Source: Sediminimonas qiaohouensis DSM 21189 (GTDB lineage: Bacteria > Pseudomonadota > Alphaproteobacteria > Rhodobacterales > Rhodobacteraceae). From it: a DNA stretch of 64,000 bases. The translations under genes were made by a program, and so were the position numbers. Each line of letters starts with the position of its first letter. Position 1 is the first letter of the stretch. This document shows positions 1-9,215 of the stretch, piece by piece. Location: contig NZ_AUIJ01000002.1 of assembly GCF_000423645.1 (NCBI RefSeq), forward strand, positions 1-64,000. The letters run 5' to 3'. The notes beneath the pieces are model-generated. The model was not told the DNA's origin and ran no database searches. It saw only the letters and a list, made by a program, of their open reading frames with translations.

Positions 1-128
1 ACCGGTTCGAACGCTTCGGCGCCGCCGGCCAGGCCAGCCGCATCAAACCCATCCCCCTCGACGACATGGCCGAGCGATACGCAAAGGGCACGTTGGCCCC
101 GCGCATCCCCGCATCCAAAGCCGCCTGA
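1..128 (+). CDS. cbbA: Fructose-bisphosphate aldolase class II, Calvin-cycle type, C-terminal end (partial)
   Basis: Only the last 41 codons are in the window; the frame starts at base 3 and stops with TGA at 126-128. The tail reads RFERFGAAGQASRIKP followed by a LDDMAERYAKG-type ending, which resembles the C-terminus of class II fructose/sedoheptulose-bisphosphate aldolases of the Calvin subtype. In other Rhodobacterales cbbA lies directly before the RuBisCO gene, and here the RuBisCO start is 24 bases downstream, so the two are probably co-transcribed. The identification rests on a short tail plus context; the catalytic domain lies outside the window. Confidence 0.75.
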   Translation, partial: RFERFGAAGQASRIKPIPLDDMAERYAKGTLAPRIPASKAA

Positions 129-137
129 AACCACCCC

Positions 138-144
138 AAGGAGG
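138..144 (+). promoter_or_regulatory. Strong ribosome binding site of cbbM
   Basis: AAGGAGG lies 8 bases before the RuBisCO ATG. It is close to a full anti-Shine-Dalgarno match and fixes the start at 153. It fits the need for very high RuBisCO synthesis. Confidence 0.8.
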
Positions 145-152
145 AATTAGAA

Positions 153-1538
153 ATGGACCAGTCAAACCGCTACGCCGACCTGACCCTGAGCGAGGCCGAT
201 CTTATGTCGGCAGGCAATCATGTACTTGTCGCCTATCACATGCGCCCGAAAACCGGATACGGATACCTGGCAACCGCCGCGCATTTCGCCGCCGAAAGCT
301 CGACCGGGACGAATGTCGATGTCTCGACCACCGATGATTTCACGCGCGGGGTCGATGCGCTTGTCTACGAGATCGACGAGGCGAACGAGCTGATGAAGAT
401 CGCCTATCCGGTCGATCTGTTCGATCGCAACATCACCGACGGGCGGGCGATGATCTGCTCGTTTCTGACCCTTGCCATTGGCAACAACCAGGGCATGGGT
501 GACGTGGAATATGCCAAGATGCACGATTTCTGGGTGCCGCCCGCGTTCTTGCGTCTGTTCGATGGGCCCTCGACCACGATCAGCGATCTGTGGCGCGTTC
601 TGGGCCGGCCCCACGTCGATGGCGGCTTCATCGTCGGCACCATCATCAAGCCAAAGCTGGGCCTGCGTCCCAAACCCTTTGCCGATGCGTGCCATGACTT
701 CTGGCTGGGCGGCGATTTCATCAAGAATGATGAGCCGCAGGGCAATCAGACATTTGCGCCGCTCAAGCAGACGATCCCGCTGGTTGCGGACGCGATGCGC
801 CGGGCACAGGATGCCACCGGCGAGGCCAAGCTGTTCTCGGCCAATATCACCGCCGATGACCACCACGAGATGCTGGCACGCGCGGAGTTCATCCTTGAGA
901 CCTTTGCCGAGAACGCCGATCACGTTGCGTTCCTGGTTGATGGCTACGTTACCGGCCCGGCGGCGATCACCACCGCGCGGCGCAGTTTCCCGCGCCAGTA
1001 CCTGCATTATCACCGGGCCGGGCACGGAGCCGTGACCTCGCCCCAATCCATGCGCGGCTACACCGCGTTCGTTCTGTCGAAAATGGCCCGGATGCAGGGC
1101 GCAAGCGGCATTCACACCGGCACCATGGGCTTTGGCAAGATGGAAGGCGAAGCCGCCGACAAGCTGATGGCCTACATGATCACCGATGACAGCGCCGATG
1201 GCCCCTATTTCCATCAGGAATGGGCCGGAATGGGGCCGACCACGCCGATCATCTCCGGCGGCATGAACGCGCTGCGCATGCCCGGCTTCTTCGGTAACCT
1301 GGGGCATTCCAACCTGATCCTGACCGCCGGCGGCGGCGCGTTCGGGCATATCGACGGGGCCGCGGCGGGGGCCACCTCGCTCAGGCAGGCCGAGGAATGC
1401 TGGAAGCAAAGCGCCGACCCGCTGGAGTTTGCCAAGGATCACAAGGAGTTCGCCCGCGCCTTTGAAAGCTTCCCGCAGGACGCCGACGCGCTCTACCCCG
1501 AATGGCGCAAGGCATTGCGGCTCAACTCCGCCGCCTGA
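153..1538 (+). CDS. cbbM: Ribulose-1,5-bisphosphate carboxylase/oxygenase, form II large subunit
   Basis: Carboxylates (or oxygenates) ribulose-1,5-bisphosphate in the cytoplasm; form II enzymes are assemblies of large subunits without a small subunit. At 461 residues it has the usual form II length (Rhodospirillum rubrum CbbM 466). All catalytic landmarks fall at R. rubrum positions: K166 in GTIIKPKLG, carbamylated K191 with D193 and E194 in [14 protein letters not shown]287 in [10 protein letters not shown], and loop-6 K329 in [10 protein letters not shown]. No cbbS-like gene follows. It sits between cbbA and rpe in one operon. Form II enzymes have low CO2/O2 specificity, which matches the two side-product phosphatases encoded downstream. 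Regulation by CbbR is likely, but the promoter lies upstream of the window. Confidence 0.98.
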   Translation: MDQSNRYADLTLSEADLMSAGNHVLVAYHMRPKTGYGYLATAAHFAAESSTGTNVDVSTTDDFTRGVDALVYEIDEANELMKIAYPVDLFDRNITDGRAMICSFLTLAIGNNQGMGDVEYAKMHDFWVPPAFLRLFDGPSTTISDLWRVLGRPHVDGGFIVGTIIKPKLGLRPKPFADACHDFWLGGDFIKNDEPQGNQTFAPLKQTIPLVADAMRRAQDATGEAKLFSANITADDHHEMLARAEFILETFAENADHVAFLVDGYVTGPAAITTARRSFPRQYLHYHRAGHGAVTSPQSMRGYTAFVLSKMARMQGASGIHTGTMGFGKMEGEAADKLMAYMITDDSADGPYFHQEWAGMGPTTPIISGGMNALRMPGFFGNLGHSNLILTAGGGAFGHIDGAAAGATSLRQAEECWKQSADPLEFAKDHKEFARAFESFPQDADALYPEWRKALRLNSAA

Positions 1539-1599
1539 CCTCCCCCCGGCGCGGGGCGGCTTGCCGGGTCGCCCCGCGCCAAAAACAAGGACAATCCCC

Positions 1600-2289
1600 A
1601 TGCCCAAACGACAAGACATCAAGATCGCACCGTCGATCCTTTCGGCCGACTTCGCGGATTTCGGGGCCGAGATCCGGGCGATCGAATCGCAGGGCGCCGA
1701 CTGGGTGCATGTGGACGTGATGGACGGCCACTTCGTGCCCAACCTCACCTTCGGCCCGCCCGCGGTGGCGGCGTTCCGGCGGCATGTGACCACGGTGATG
1801 GACGTGCACCTGATGATCGCGCCGGTGGACCCGTATATCGAGGCGTTCGCGCAGGCCGGCGCCGATATCCTGACCGCGCATCTGGAGGCGGGTCCGCACA
1901 TTCACCGCACGTTGCAGGCGATCCGCGCGGCGGGGTGCAAGGCGGGCCTTGCGCTCAATCCCGGCACCCCGGCCGAGGCGGTGGCGCCGCTTCTGGACAT
2001 GGTCGATCTGGTCTGCGTGATGACGGTGAACCCCGGCTTTGGCGGGCAATCGTTTCTGGACCTGACGGACAAGGTGCGCACCCTGCGCGCCCTGATCGGC
2101 GATCGTCCCGTGCATATCGAGATCGACGGCGGCGTCACCCCCGACACCGCACCGCTGGTCGCGGCCGCCGGAGCGGACGTTCTGGTCGCCGGATCGGCGG
2201 TGTTCAAGGGCGGCTCCGTCTCGGACCCGGACCCCTATGGCACCAATATCCGCGCCATCCGAAAGGCGGCACAGGGCGCGATCGGGTGA
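1600..2289 (+). CDS. rpe: Ribulose-phosphate 3-epimerase
   Basis: Interconverts xylulose-5-phosphate and ribulose-5-phosphate in the regeneration arm of the Calvin cycle and in the pentose phosphate pathway. The 229-residue TIM barrel has the family signatures APSILSADFADFG near the N-terminus, VHVDVMDGHFVPNLTFG (metal-ligand His and Asp), VDVHLMI-type strand 3, MTVNPGFGGQ for phosphate binding and IDGGV near residue 175. The start at 1600 was chosen because family proteins begin just before the KIAPSILSADF strand. It is 61 bases after cbbM, and its stop overlaps the next start (TGATG), so it is translationally coupled to cbbY. Inside a cbb operon it would be called cbbE. Confidence 0.97.
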   Translation: MPKRQDIKIAPSILSADFADFGAEIRAIESQGADWVHVDVMDGHFVPNLTFGPPAVAAFRRHVTTVMDVHLMIAPVDPYIEAFAQAGADILTAHLEAGPHIHRTLQAIRAAGCKAGLALNPGTPAEAVAPLLDMVDLVCVMTVNPGFGGQSFLDLTDKVRTLRALIGDRPVHIEIDGGVTPDTAPLVAAAGADVLVAGSAVFKGGSVSDPDPYGTNIRAIRKAAQGAIG

Positions 2290-3026
2290 TGAACACGGTG
2301 GAATTGAATCCGCTAACGGCGCTGATCTTCGACGTTGACGGCACCCTTTCCGAGACGGAAGAGCTGCACCGCCACGCCTTCAACGCCGCCTTCAAGGCGT
2401 CGGGCCTTGATTGGCATTGGACGATACCGCTCTATCGTGCGCTGTTGATGACGACGGGCGGCAAGGAACGCATCCGCGCATATATCCAGAATCACGCGCC
2501 CGGCGATGCGCTGAGCCCCGACCAGATTGCACAGCTTCACGCCGACAAGACCCGGCGCTATGGCACCATGGTCGCGCAGGGACACATCGCCCTGCGCCCC
2601 GGGATCGCGGGGCTGATTGCGCAGGCGCGCGCGGAAGGGCTGCATATCGCAATCGCGACAACTACCAGTAGGAGCAACGTTGATGCCTTGATCCGCGCCA
2701 CGTTCAAGCAGCCAGCCGCGCATGTTTTCGACGTGATCGCCGCCGGGGACGAGGTGGCCAACAAGAAACCTGCACCGGACGTCTATAACCTTGCGCTGCG
2801 CCGGCTGGGCCTCCTGCCCACGCAGGCCCTGGCGCTTGAGGATAGTCGCAACGGCCTGTTGTCGGCGCACCGGGCCGGGATCGCTTGCGTCGTATCGCCG
2901 GGGCCCTATACGCTAGGGCAGGACTTCGCGCTTGCACGCGCGGTGTTGGACTCGTTTGCCGATCTACGGCTGTCCGACTGGCAGCAGCCGGGCACAAAAC
3001 ACACAAGGAGGATGGAATGGCCGTGA
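2289..3026 (+). CDS. cbbY: CbbY, HAD-family xylulose-1,5-bisphosphate phosphatase
   Basis: A 245-residue HAD hydrolase with motif I FDVDGTLSETEE, motif II Thr/Ser in IATTTSRSN, motif III Lys in NKKPAPDVY, and motif IV ALEDSRNGLLSA. CbbY proteins of Rhodobacter and plants hydrolyse xylulose-1,5-bisphosphate, a misfire product that inhibits RuBisCO, to xylulose-5-phosphate. Family and context (directly after cbbM and rpe) both support this. The start ATG overlaps the rpe stop by one base. Its last codons contain the Shine-Dalgarno of the next gene. A general sugar-phosphate phosphatase is the alternative, but the conserved operon position makes CbbY much more likely. Confidence 0.9.
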   Translation: MNTVELNPLTALIFDVDGTLSETEELHRHAFNAAFKASGLDWHWTIPLYRALLMTTGGKERIRAYIQNHAPGDALSPDQIAQLHADKTRRYGTMVAQGHIALRPGIAGLIAQARAEGLHIAIATTTSRSNVDALIRATFKQPAAHVFDVIAAGDEVANKKPAPDVYNLALRRLGLLPTQALALEDSRNGLLSAHRAGIACVVSPGPYTLGQDFALARAVLDSFADLRLSDWQQPGTKHTRRMEWP

Positions 3027-3571
3027 CGCCCCCTGTTTGCGATTTCGACTGGCCCGCGCCGGACTTCACCCTGCCCGGCACGGACGGGCGCAGCTATGGC
3101 TTGGCGGACATAGCGGGCAAAAACGGCACGCTGATCATGTTCATTTGCAACCACTGCCCTTACGTCCTGGCGGTCCTCGACAGGATCATCCGCGATGCGC
3201 GGGAGTTGCAGGACCATGACATCGGCGTGGCGGCGATCTGTGCCAATGATGCAAACACACATCACGACGATAGCTTTGACAATATGAAGGCGCTTGCCGA
3301 AGCGCGCGGGCTCCCCTTTCCCTACCTTCATGACGAGAACCAGGCAGTGGCGCGGGCCTATGGTGCGGCCTGCACGCCCGATTTTTTCGGGTTCAACGCG
3401 GATCTTGGCCTGCAATACCGGGGACGGCTGGATGCATCGGGGCGCAACCCGGCGCCGGCGGACGCGCCGCGCGAATTGTACGAGGCAATGGTACAAGTTG
3501 CACAAACCGGGCGTGGCCCGGCCGAGCAAACGCCCTCGATGGGCTGCTCAATCAAATGGAAAGCAGCATGA
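3017..3571 (+). CDS. Thioredoxin-fold (AhpC/TSA-like) protein in the cbb operon
   Basis: A 184-residue cytoplasmic protein (no signal peptide). It has an AhpC/TSA-like N-terminus (PAPDFTLPGTDG), then a putative redox site C44-N-H-C47 followed by PYV, and a cis-Pro-type segment CTPDFFGF around residue 115. This matches the widespread 'thioredoxin family protein' group related to peroxiredoxins and ResA, whose physiological role is unclear. The start at 3017 has AAGGAGG at 3005-3011 and overlaps the cbbY 3' end by 10 bases; an upstream in-frame ATG would give an implausible Arg-rich extension. Its stop overlaps the next start (ATGA). Tight coupling between two RuBisCO-repair phosphatases suggests a linked job, possibly thiol redox control, but that is inference. 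Confidence 0.85.
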   Translation: MAVTPPVCDFDWPAPDFTLPGTDGRSYGLADIAGKNGTLIMFICNHCPYVLAVLDRIIRDARELQDHDIGVAAICANDANTHHDDSFDNMKALAEARGLPFPYLHDENQAVARAYGAACTPDFFGFNADLGLQYRGRLDASGRNPAPADAPRELYEAMVQVAQTGRGPAEQTPSMGCSIKWKAA

Positions 3572-4239
3572 GCGCAATCGTCTTCGACCTTGACGGCACC
3601 CTGATCGACAGCGCGCCGGATATCCGCATCATCGCCAATACCGTGCTGGGCAAGCGGGATTTGCCACCCCTGACCATGACACAAACGCGCAGTTTCATTG
3701 GCCACGGCGCTGGCCACTTCGTCGCGCAGATGATGGCCGCGAACGGGTTTGATCGCGCATCGACCGGATTTGACGCCACGCACGCAATCCTGCTGGCAGA
3801 GTTCACATCGCTCTACGAGACGACGTTCGAGGCAACAACGCTCTATCCAGGCGTTGCAGACACGCTCGACATACTGGCGGGGCTTGGCTACCGTCTTGGC
3901 CTGTGCACCAACAAGCCCGCGCTGGCGACACAGGCCGTGCTAAAGCACTTCGGCCTGCAAGACATGTTCGCGGCGGTTGTGGGCGGTGACACGCTGCCGG
4001 AGAAAAAGCCCGATCCCGCGCCGCTCAAGCTGGCCTTCGACAAGCTGGGCGCAGGGGCGCACGCCTATGTCGGCGACAGCGAAGTGGATGCCGACACCGC
4101 GCAAGCGGCCGGCATCCCCTTTGCCCTCTTTACCGAAGGGTATCGAAAATCGCCCGTCGACGCGCTACCGCACATGGTGCGCTTTGACGATTTCAGCGCC
4201 CTGCCCGGCCTGATGCAACGTCTCAAGGGCGCCGCTTAG
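3568..4239 (+). CDS. gph: Phosphoglycolate phosphatase (CbbZ-like)
   Basis: HAD-superfamily phosphatase of 223 residues that converts 2-phosphoglycolate, made by the RuBisCO oxygenase reaction, to glycolate. Motif I is VFDLDGTLIDSAPDI at the N-terminus, motif II is LGLCTNKPA, the Lys motif is PEKKPDPAPL, and motif IV is YVGDSEVDADTA. The start at 3568 forms an ATGA overlap with the preceding thioredoxin-fold gene; another in-frame ATG at 3556 lies inside that gene and is less likely. It is the last gene of the cbb operon and is convergent with coxM. Operon context supports a photorespiratory role over DNA-repair housekeeping. Confidence 0.92.
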   Translation: MSAIVFDLDGTLIDSAPDIRIIANTVLGKRDLPPLTMTQTRSFIGHGAGHFVAQMMAANGFDRASTGFDATHAILLAEFTSLYETTFEATTLYPGVADTLDILAGLGYRLGLCTNKPALATQAVLKHFGLQDMFAAVVGGDTLPEKKPDPAPLKLAFDKLGAGAHAYVGDSEVDADTAQAAGIPFALFTEGYRKSPVDALPHMVRFDDFSALPGLMQRLKGAA

Positions 4240-4255
4240 CCCCCCCGGGGGGGGG
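4240..4255. terminator. C7G9 homopolymer palindrome between convergent cbb and cox operons
   Basis: Seven C residues (4240-4246) are followed directly by nine G residues (4247-4255), right after the gph stop. The core is self-complementary and sits between two convergent operons, so it may act as a transcription barrier. There is no T-tract, so it is not a canonical intrinsic terminator. Confidence 0.35.
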
Positions 4256-4291
4256 CCGCCGACCCGTCGCCGGCGCCCCCTGAGCGCGGCG

Positions 4292-5080
4292 TTACCCTGC
4301 CGCAGCCACCGCGCGCTTGGTCAGCACACCGACCAGATGCGCCCGATACGCGGCAGACCCGTGCAGGTCCGCGATCATCCCGTCCGCACTGACGCTCAGC
4401 CCTTCCACCGCGGAGGGCGAGAAATCCGACGACAGCGCTTTCTCGGCTTCGCCCCAACGGAACACCCCCTCTTCCGAGGCGCCGGTGACCGCAACGCGCA
4501 CGCCATCTTTGAGCTTCGCCACGAACACCCCCACAAGGGCAAATCGCGAGGCGGGTTGCTCGAACTTCTGGTAGTTCGCGGCCTGCGGAATGGGGAACCG
4601 CACCTCGGTGATGATCTCACCATCTTCAAGGGCGTTGGTGAACATCCCCTCAAAGAAGTCGTCGGCGGCAATCTCGCGGTTGCTGGTCACAACCGTCGCG
4701 CCCGATCCCAGCACGGCGGCGGGGTAGCAGGCCGATGGGTCGTTATTCGCCAGGCTACCGCCGATCGTGCCGCGGTTGCGCACGGCCGGGTCACCGATAT
4801 GGCGCGCCAATTCGGCCAGTGCGGGATAATCGCCAGCCTCGCGTTCCACCGTGGCATGCGGTGTCGCGCCCCCGACGACAAGCTCGCCCGCGGCGTTCTT
4901 ACCTACGCCCTTCATTTCCGCAATGCCGCTCAGACTGACCAGCTTGGCCGGCATCGCCAGGCGTTGTTTCATCGTCGGGATCAACGTCTGCCCGCCGCCA
5001 AGTGCCTGCGCCTCTTCGGTGCCAAGGGCCTCGACCGCCTCCTTGATGCTGGAGGGCTTCACGAAGTCGAAATTATACAT
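4292..5080 (-). CDS. coxM: CO-dehydrogenase-like medium (FAD) subunit CoxM
   Basis: FAD-binding subunit of a molybdenum hydroxylase of the xanthine oxidase family. The 262 residues include the FAD signatures ALGGGQTLIP (about residue 27) and TIGGSLANNDPSACYP (about 104), followed by the CO-dehydrogenase flavoprotein C-terminal domain. It passes electrons from the 2Fe-2S subunit to a quinone or other acceptor. It is the last gene of coxS-coxL-coxM, starting 12 bases after the coxL stop with an AGGAGG 7 bases before the ATG. The actual substrate follows from coxL, which is form II, so CO should not be assumed. Confidence 0.93.
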   Translation of the reverse strand: MYNFDFVKPSSIKEAVEALGTEEAQALGGGQTLIPTMKQRLAMPAKLVSLSGIAEMKGVGKNAAGELVVGGATPHATVEREAGDYPALAELARHIGDPAVRNRGTIGGSLANNDPSACYPAAVLGSGATVVTSNREIAADDFFEGMFTNALEDGEIITEVRFPIPQAANYQKFEQPASRFALVGVFVAKLKDGVRVAVTGASEEGVFRWGEAEKALSSDFSPSAVEGLSVSADGMIADLHGSAAYRAHLVGVLTKRAVAAAG

Positions 5081-5092
5081 GGGAATGCCTCC

Positions 5093-7456
5093 TCAAGCGT
5101 TCATGGCCTGCCACACGCGCGACGGCGAGAGCGGCATATCGATATGGGTGAGGTCGTGTCCGCCGCTACGCAACGCGTTAACCACCGCGTTGACAACAGC
5201 CGGCGGGCTGCCGATGGCTCCTGCCTCGCCGCAGCCCTTCACCCCCAACGGGTTGTGCGTGCACGGTGTCTGGCACGAATGATCCACCTGGTAGAACGGC
5301 ACATCATCGGCGCGCGGCATGGCATAGTCCATGTAAGAGCCGGTAATAAGCTGTCCGTTCTCGTCGTAAGCGCATCCTTCAAGAAGCGCCTGACCGATAC
5401 CCTGACCAATCCCGCCATGCACCTGCCCGTCAACGATCATCGGGTTGATTATGTTGCCGAAATCGTCTGCAGCGGCGAACCGTTCGATCGTGACCTTGCC
5501 GGTCTCCGGGTCCACCTCGACCTCGCAGGCATACGCGCCCGAGGGATAGGTGAAGTTGCTGGGGTCATAGAACGCGGTCTCTTCCAGCCCGGGTTCGATA
5601 TCCTCCAGCGGGTAGTTGTGCGGCACATAGGCGGCCAGGGTCACGTCGCCCCAAGCGACCGACTTGTCGGTGCCCGCAACGGTGAACTGACCATCCTTCA
5701 GCTCGATATCGGCCTCGCTTGCCTCCATCAGGTGCGCGGCGATCTTCTTGGCCTTGTTGATTACCTTCTCGGTGGCGCGCACCATCGCGCTGCCCCCGAC
5801 CGCAAGGCTCCGCGAGCCATAGGTGCCCATCCCCATCGGCACCCGGGCGGTATCGCCGTGCACGATGTCGATCATCGACTCGTCAATGCCCAGCATATCG
5901 GCAACCACCTGGGGAAAGGCGGTCTCATGCCCCTGCCCGTGGCTGTGACTGCCGGTCATCACGCTGATCGATCCGGTCGCGTTGACACGAACCGTGGCGC
6001 TTTCATAAAGGCCCGCGCGTGCGCCAAGCTGTCCCACAAGGTTGCTGGGTGCGATGCCGCACGCTTCGATATAGGTATTCACACCCAAGCCCCGCAGACG
6101 TCCGCGCGCCGCGGACTCCTTGCGCCGCGCCTCGAACCCGGACAGATCGGCGATCTCTTCCAGCTTGTCCATCGTGGCGTGATAATCACCCGTGTCATAG
6201 GCCACGGCCACCGGCGTTTCATACGGGAACTCGGTGATGAAATTCTTGCGCCGCAACTCGATCGGGTCCACGCCCAATTCGATCGCGGCCTTGTCGATCA
6301 CCCGCTCAAGCTGAAAGGTCGCCTCGGGACGGCCCGCGCCGCGATAGGCATCGACCGGCACCGTGTTGGTGAACACCGCTTTCACGTTCACGTAAATCAG
6401 CGGCGTCTTGTAGTTGCCCGCCATCAATGTCCCATGCAGCCATGTCGGAACCGACGGCGCAAAGGTACTCAGGTATGCGCCCATGTTGGCATAGGTGTCC
6501 GTCCGCAACGCGGTGAAATTGTTGTCCGCATCCAGGGCAAGCTCGATCTTGGTCACGTGGTCGCGGCCATGTGCATCCGACATGAACGCCTCGGACCGTG
6601 ACGCCGTCCATTTGACCGGCCGCGCCAGTGCCCGCGCCGCAAAGGTACAGAACGCCTCTTCAGCATAATGAAAGATCTTGGTGCCAAAGCCGCCGCCGAC
6701 ATCCGGCGCCACGACGCGCAGCTTATGCTCGGGTATACCCAGCACGAACGCCCCCATCAGCAGCCGGATTACGTGCGGGTTCTGGCTGGTGGTATAGAGC
6801 GTGCTTTCATCGGTGGCGCGGGCATAGTCGCCCACGGCCACGCGCGGCTCCATCGGGTTGGCGATCAGGCGGTTGTTGACCAGCTCCAGCGTGGTCACAT
6901 GCGCAGCCTTCTCAAACGCCTCGTCGACCGCTGGCTTGTTTTCCTCGACAAACCCCCAGTCGTAGCAAAGGTTGCTCTCCAGGTCGTCATGTACCTTGGG
7001 CGCGTCGGGCTGGACCGCCTTTTTCATGTCGATCACGGCCGGTAACTCGTCTATATCATACTCGATTGCTTCCGCCGCGTCGCGGGCCTTCGCGGCCGTC
7101 TCGGCCACTACCGCCGCGATGGGATCACCAACATGACGCACCTTGCCTTGGGCCAGCACCGGATGCGCTGGTTCCTGCATGGGCTGGCCATGCTTGTCGG
7201 TCACCTGCCACCCGCAAGGCAGACCGCCGACGCCGTCGAAATCCGCGCCGGTAAAGATGCGCACGACCCCGGGCATCGCCTCGGCCGCCGATGTGTCCAC
7301 CTTGTTGATTTTCCCATGCGCCACGTCCGAGCGCAGGAAATGCACATAAGCCTGACCGCGTAGATTGATGTCGTCGGTGTAATTCCCGACCCCGGTCAAA
7401 AACCGTTCGTCCTCGCGCCGCTTGCTGCTGGCGCCGATTCCATGATCCTTTGGCAT
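5093..7456 (-). CDS. coxL: Form II CO-dehydrogenase-like molybdenum hydroxylase large subunit
   Basis: Molybdopterin-cytosine-dinucleotide-binding catalytic subunit, 787 residues. The diagnostic active-site loop reads A370-Y-R-G-A-G-R376. This is the form II (BMS) signature; form I, the proven CO oxidisers, has AYxCSFR with the Cu-binding Cys. The catalytic Glu is present at E744 in [10 protein letters not shown]. Other family motifs are DVGGGFGTK near 252 and [11 protein letters not shown]. With form II, CO oxidation is unproven; aldehyde, purine or other heterocycle oxidation is possible. It has GGGAGG 7 bases before the ATG and lies between coxS and coxM in one operon. Confidence 0.94.
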   Translation of the reverse strand: MPKDHGIGASSKRREDERFLTGVGNYTDDINLRGQAYVHFLRSDVAHGKINKVDTSAAEAMPGVVRIFTGADFDGVGGLPCGWQVTDKHGQPMQEPAHPVLAQGKVRHVGDPIAAVVAETAAKARDAAEAIEYDIDELPAVIDMKKAVQPDAPKVHDDLESNLCYDWGFVEENKPAVDEAFEKAAHVTTLELVNNRLIANPMEPRVAVGDYARATDESTLYTTSQNPHVIRLLMGAFVLGIPEHKLRVVAPDVGGGFGTKIFHYAEEAFCTFAARALARPVKWTASRSEAFMSDAHGRDHVTKIELALDADNNFTALRTDTYANMGAYLSTFAPSVPTWLHGTLMAGNYKTPLIYVNVKAVFTNTVPVDAYRGAGRPEATFQLERVIDKAAIELGVDPIELRRKNFITEFPYETPVAVAYDTGDYHATMDKLEEIADLSGFEARRKESAARGRLRGLGVNTYIEACGIAPSNLVGQLGARAGLYESATVRVNATGSISVMTGSHSHGQGHETAFPQVVADMLGIDESMIDIVHGDTARVPMGMGTYGSRSLAVGGSAMVRATEKVINKAKKIAAHLMEASEADIELKDGQFTVAGTDKSVAWGDVTLAAYVPHNYPLEDIEPGLEETAFYDPSNFTYPSGAYACEVEVDPETGKVTIERFAAADDFGNIINPMIVDGQVHGGIGQGIGQALLEGCAYDENGQLITGSYMDYAMPRADDVPFYQVDHSCQTPCTHNPLGVKGCGEAGAIGSPPAVVNAVVNALRSGGHDLTHIDMPLSPSRVWQAMNA

Positions 7457-7504
7457 TTCAATTCCTCCCTGAATAAACGGCGGGCCTTATTGTGTCGCCC
7501 TGCC

Positions 7505-7526
7505 CTTCATCTTGCCAAAAATACTC
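7505..7526 (-). repeat. Intergenic repeat element, copy 1 (GAGTATTTTTGGC... on minus strand)
   Basis: Within the 115-base gap between coxS and coxL the minus strand reads GAGTATTTTTGGC followed by AAGATGAAG. A related version (GGATATTTGGGGCC then AGAAGAAA) occurs at 10319-10341 in the next gap of the same gene cluster. From general knowledge, short elements of this shape recur between genes in Rhodobacteraceae. The function is unknown. Confidence 0.5.
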
Positions 7527-7571
7527 AACCGCCTCGCCCGCCTTTTCGCGCACGGCTGGCGGTATTGCGTG

Positions 7572-8057
<486 letters not shown>

Positions 8058-8183
8058 GGTCTTCCTCCCTGGATTTATATTTGGAACAATAATCTAGAGT
8101 TAAGCATGCAGGTGTCCACTTGAGAAGGGGGCAATTGGTACATTGATAAACAATCGCCGACCACGCCGCGCCGCCGGGCGGGC

Positions 8184-9215
8184 CTAGGTGTCGGTGTTTC
8201 CTGATCCTTTTCGCGGCATCGGGCGCGTGGGCATTTCCTTGAGAAGACCGCCCACACCCATTTCCGCGATCTCTCTGGAATTGGGAGGCAGGCCGCAGGC
8301 GACGCGGGCCAGCATCCAGTCCGCGCCGTGCAGCACCGAGGACCGCGCACTGCCGGGCAGACCGATCACCGGGCGGGCGCCAAGCGCGCCCAGAAACAGC
8401 AGATTTCCGGGGTCCACGGGAATGCCGAACCGCTCAAGCTGCCCCCCGGCGGCGCGCAGGGCTGCGGGTGCGACATCGCGCGCATCCGAGGTCGCGGTGG
8501 CGGTCAGGATCAGGATCATATCACCCCGGGCCTGCGTGATCGCATCGGCCAGCGCCCGCGTCTCGTGGGGCACTCGAAGGGTTTCCCGCAAGGTCATGCC
8601 CAGCATGTCCAGCCGCCCGCGCACGGCCCGGCGCCCCTTGTCCGCCAGCTTGGCCGCCGGCCCCTCATCGACGGCCCCGGGCGCGTCGGTCAGGATCAGG
8701 GTCGCGTCGCGGTGGACCGGGGGCTGCACCCGCAAGGCGCCTGCCGCGGCGGTGCAGGCTTTCTCCAAACGGTCCATCGCAACCGCGTAGGAGATGATCT
8801 TGACCGTGGCGACCATCCCGTCGGGGCGGACCTGCCGCCACGGCGGGACGGTGGCAAGGGTGATCCCGGGATCGACCTGGTTCACGGCGACGATCGCGGC
8901 GGGGGTCATCACCACGATGCCGGCGGAATCAGCCATCAGGTTGACGCGGCCGGTGGCGGCGCCGCTCAGGCGCAAGTGGGCCTGCTCGGGGTCCGGCACG
9001 AGGGCACGTCCCAGGCGAAGGGCCGCCTCATCCTCGTGGACATCACCGGGGTCGAGGCGGGCGACGGTGACACCGTCATACCCGGCATGAGAAAGCGCGG
9101 CGAGGTGATCGGCCTCTAGGGTCAACCCCTTTCGCAGCCGACCGCCGGGGAGCGAGACGGAATGCGCAAGGATCGCGTCCTGAGCGTCCCACAGTGAAAC
9201 GCGACCAAACTTCAT
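8184..9215 (-). CDS. Molybdopterin-binding domain protein (MoeA/MogA-like), cox-associated
   Basis: A 343-residue cytoplasmic protein resembling proteins annotated in Rhodobacterales as molybdopterin-binding or molybdopterin biosynthesis protein. The C-terminal half contains the MoCF-type pattern: GDMILILTATATSDARDVAPAALR, then PGNLLFLGALGARPVIGLPGSARS, the loop where MoeA and MogA bind molybdopterin. The N-terminal part (about residues 1-150) is not a standard MoeA domain. Its start overlaps the stop of the preceding xdhC-like gene (ATGA), and it precedes coxS by 126 bases, so a role in cofactor supply or insertion for the hydroxylase is likely. The exact reaction is not known. Confidence 0.75.
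   Translation of the reverse strand: MKFGRVSLWDAQDAILAHSVSLPGGRLRKGLTLEADHLAALSHAGYDGVTVARLDPGDVHEDEAALRLGRALVPDPEQAHLRLSGAATGRVNLMADSAGIVVMTPAAIVAVNQVDPGITLATVPPWRQVRPDGMVATVKIISYAVAMDRLEKACTAAAGALRVQPPVHRDATLILTDAPGAVDEGPAAKLADKGRRAVRGRLDMLGMTLRETLRVPHETRALADAITQARGDMILILTATATSDARDVAPAALRAAGGQLERFGIPVDPGNLLFLGALGARPVIGLPGSARSSVLHGADWMLARVACGLPPNSREIAEMGVGGLLKEMPTRPMPRKGSGNTDT

Noticed and set aside
162-1901. A 579-codon open frame antisense to cbbM and rpe
   Set aside because: High-GC coding DNA leaves the antisense frame open; the protein has no recognisable family and the sense strand encodes full-length CbbM and Rpe with intact active sites.
4337-6601. A 754-codon plus-strand frame across coxM and coxL
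   Set aside because: Composition is Arg/His/Gly-rich in the way of antisense shadows, and it spans two real genes on the minus strand.
5093-7456. Calling the cox operon a proven CO dehydrogenase
   Set aside because: The active-site loop is AYRGAGR (form II), not the Cu-binding AYxCSFR of form I, so CO oxidation is not supported by sequence.
8133-8150. Possible FNR box (TTGAT-like dyad) upstream of coxS
   Set aside because: The sequence has an ATTG/CAAT inverted repeat but not the TTGAT-N4-ATCAA spacing, so it does not match FnrL.
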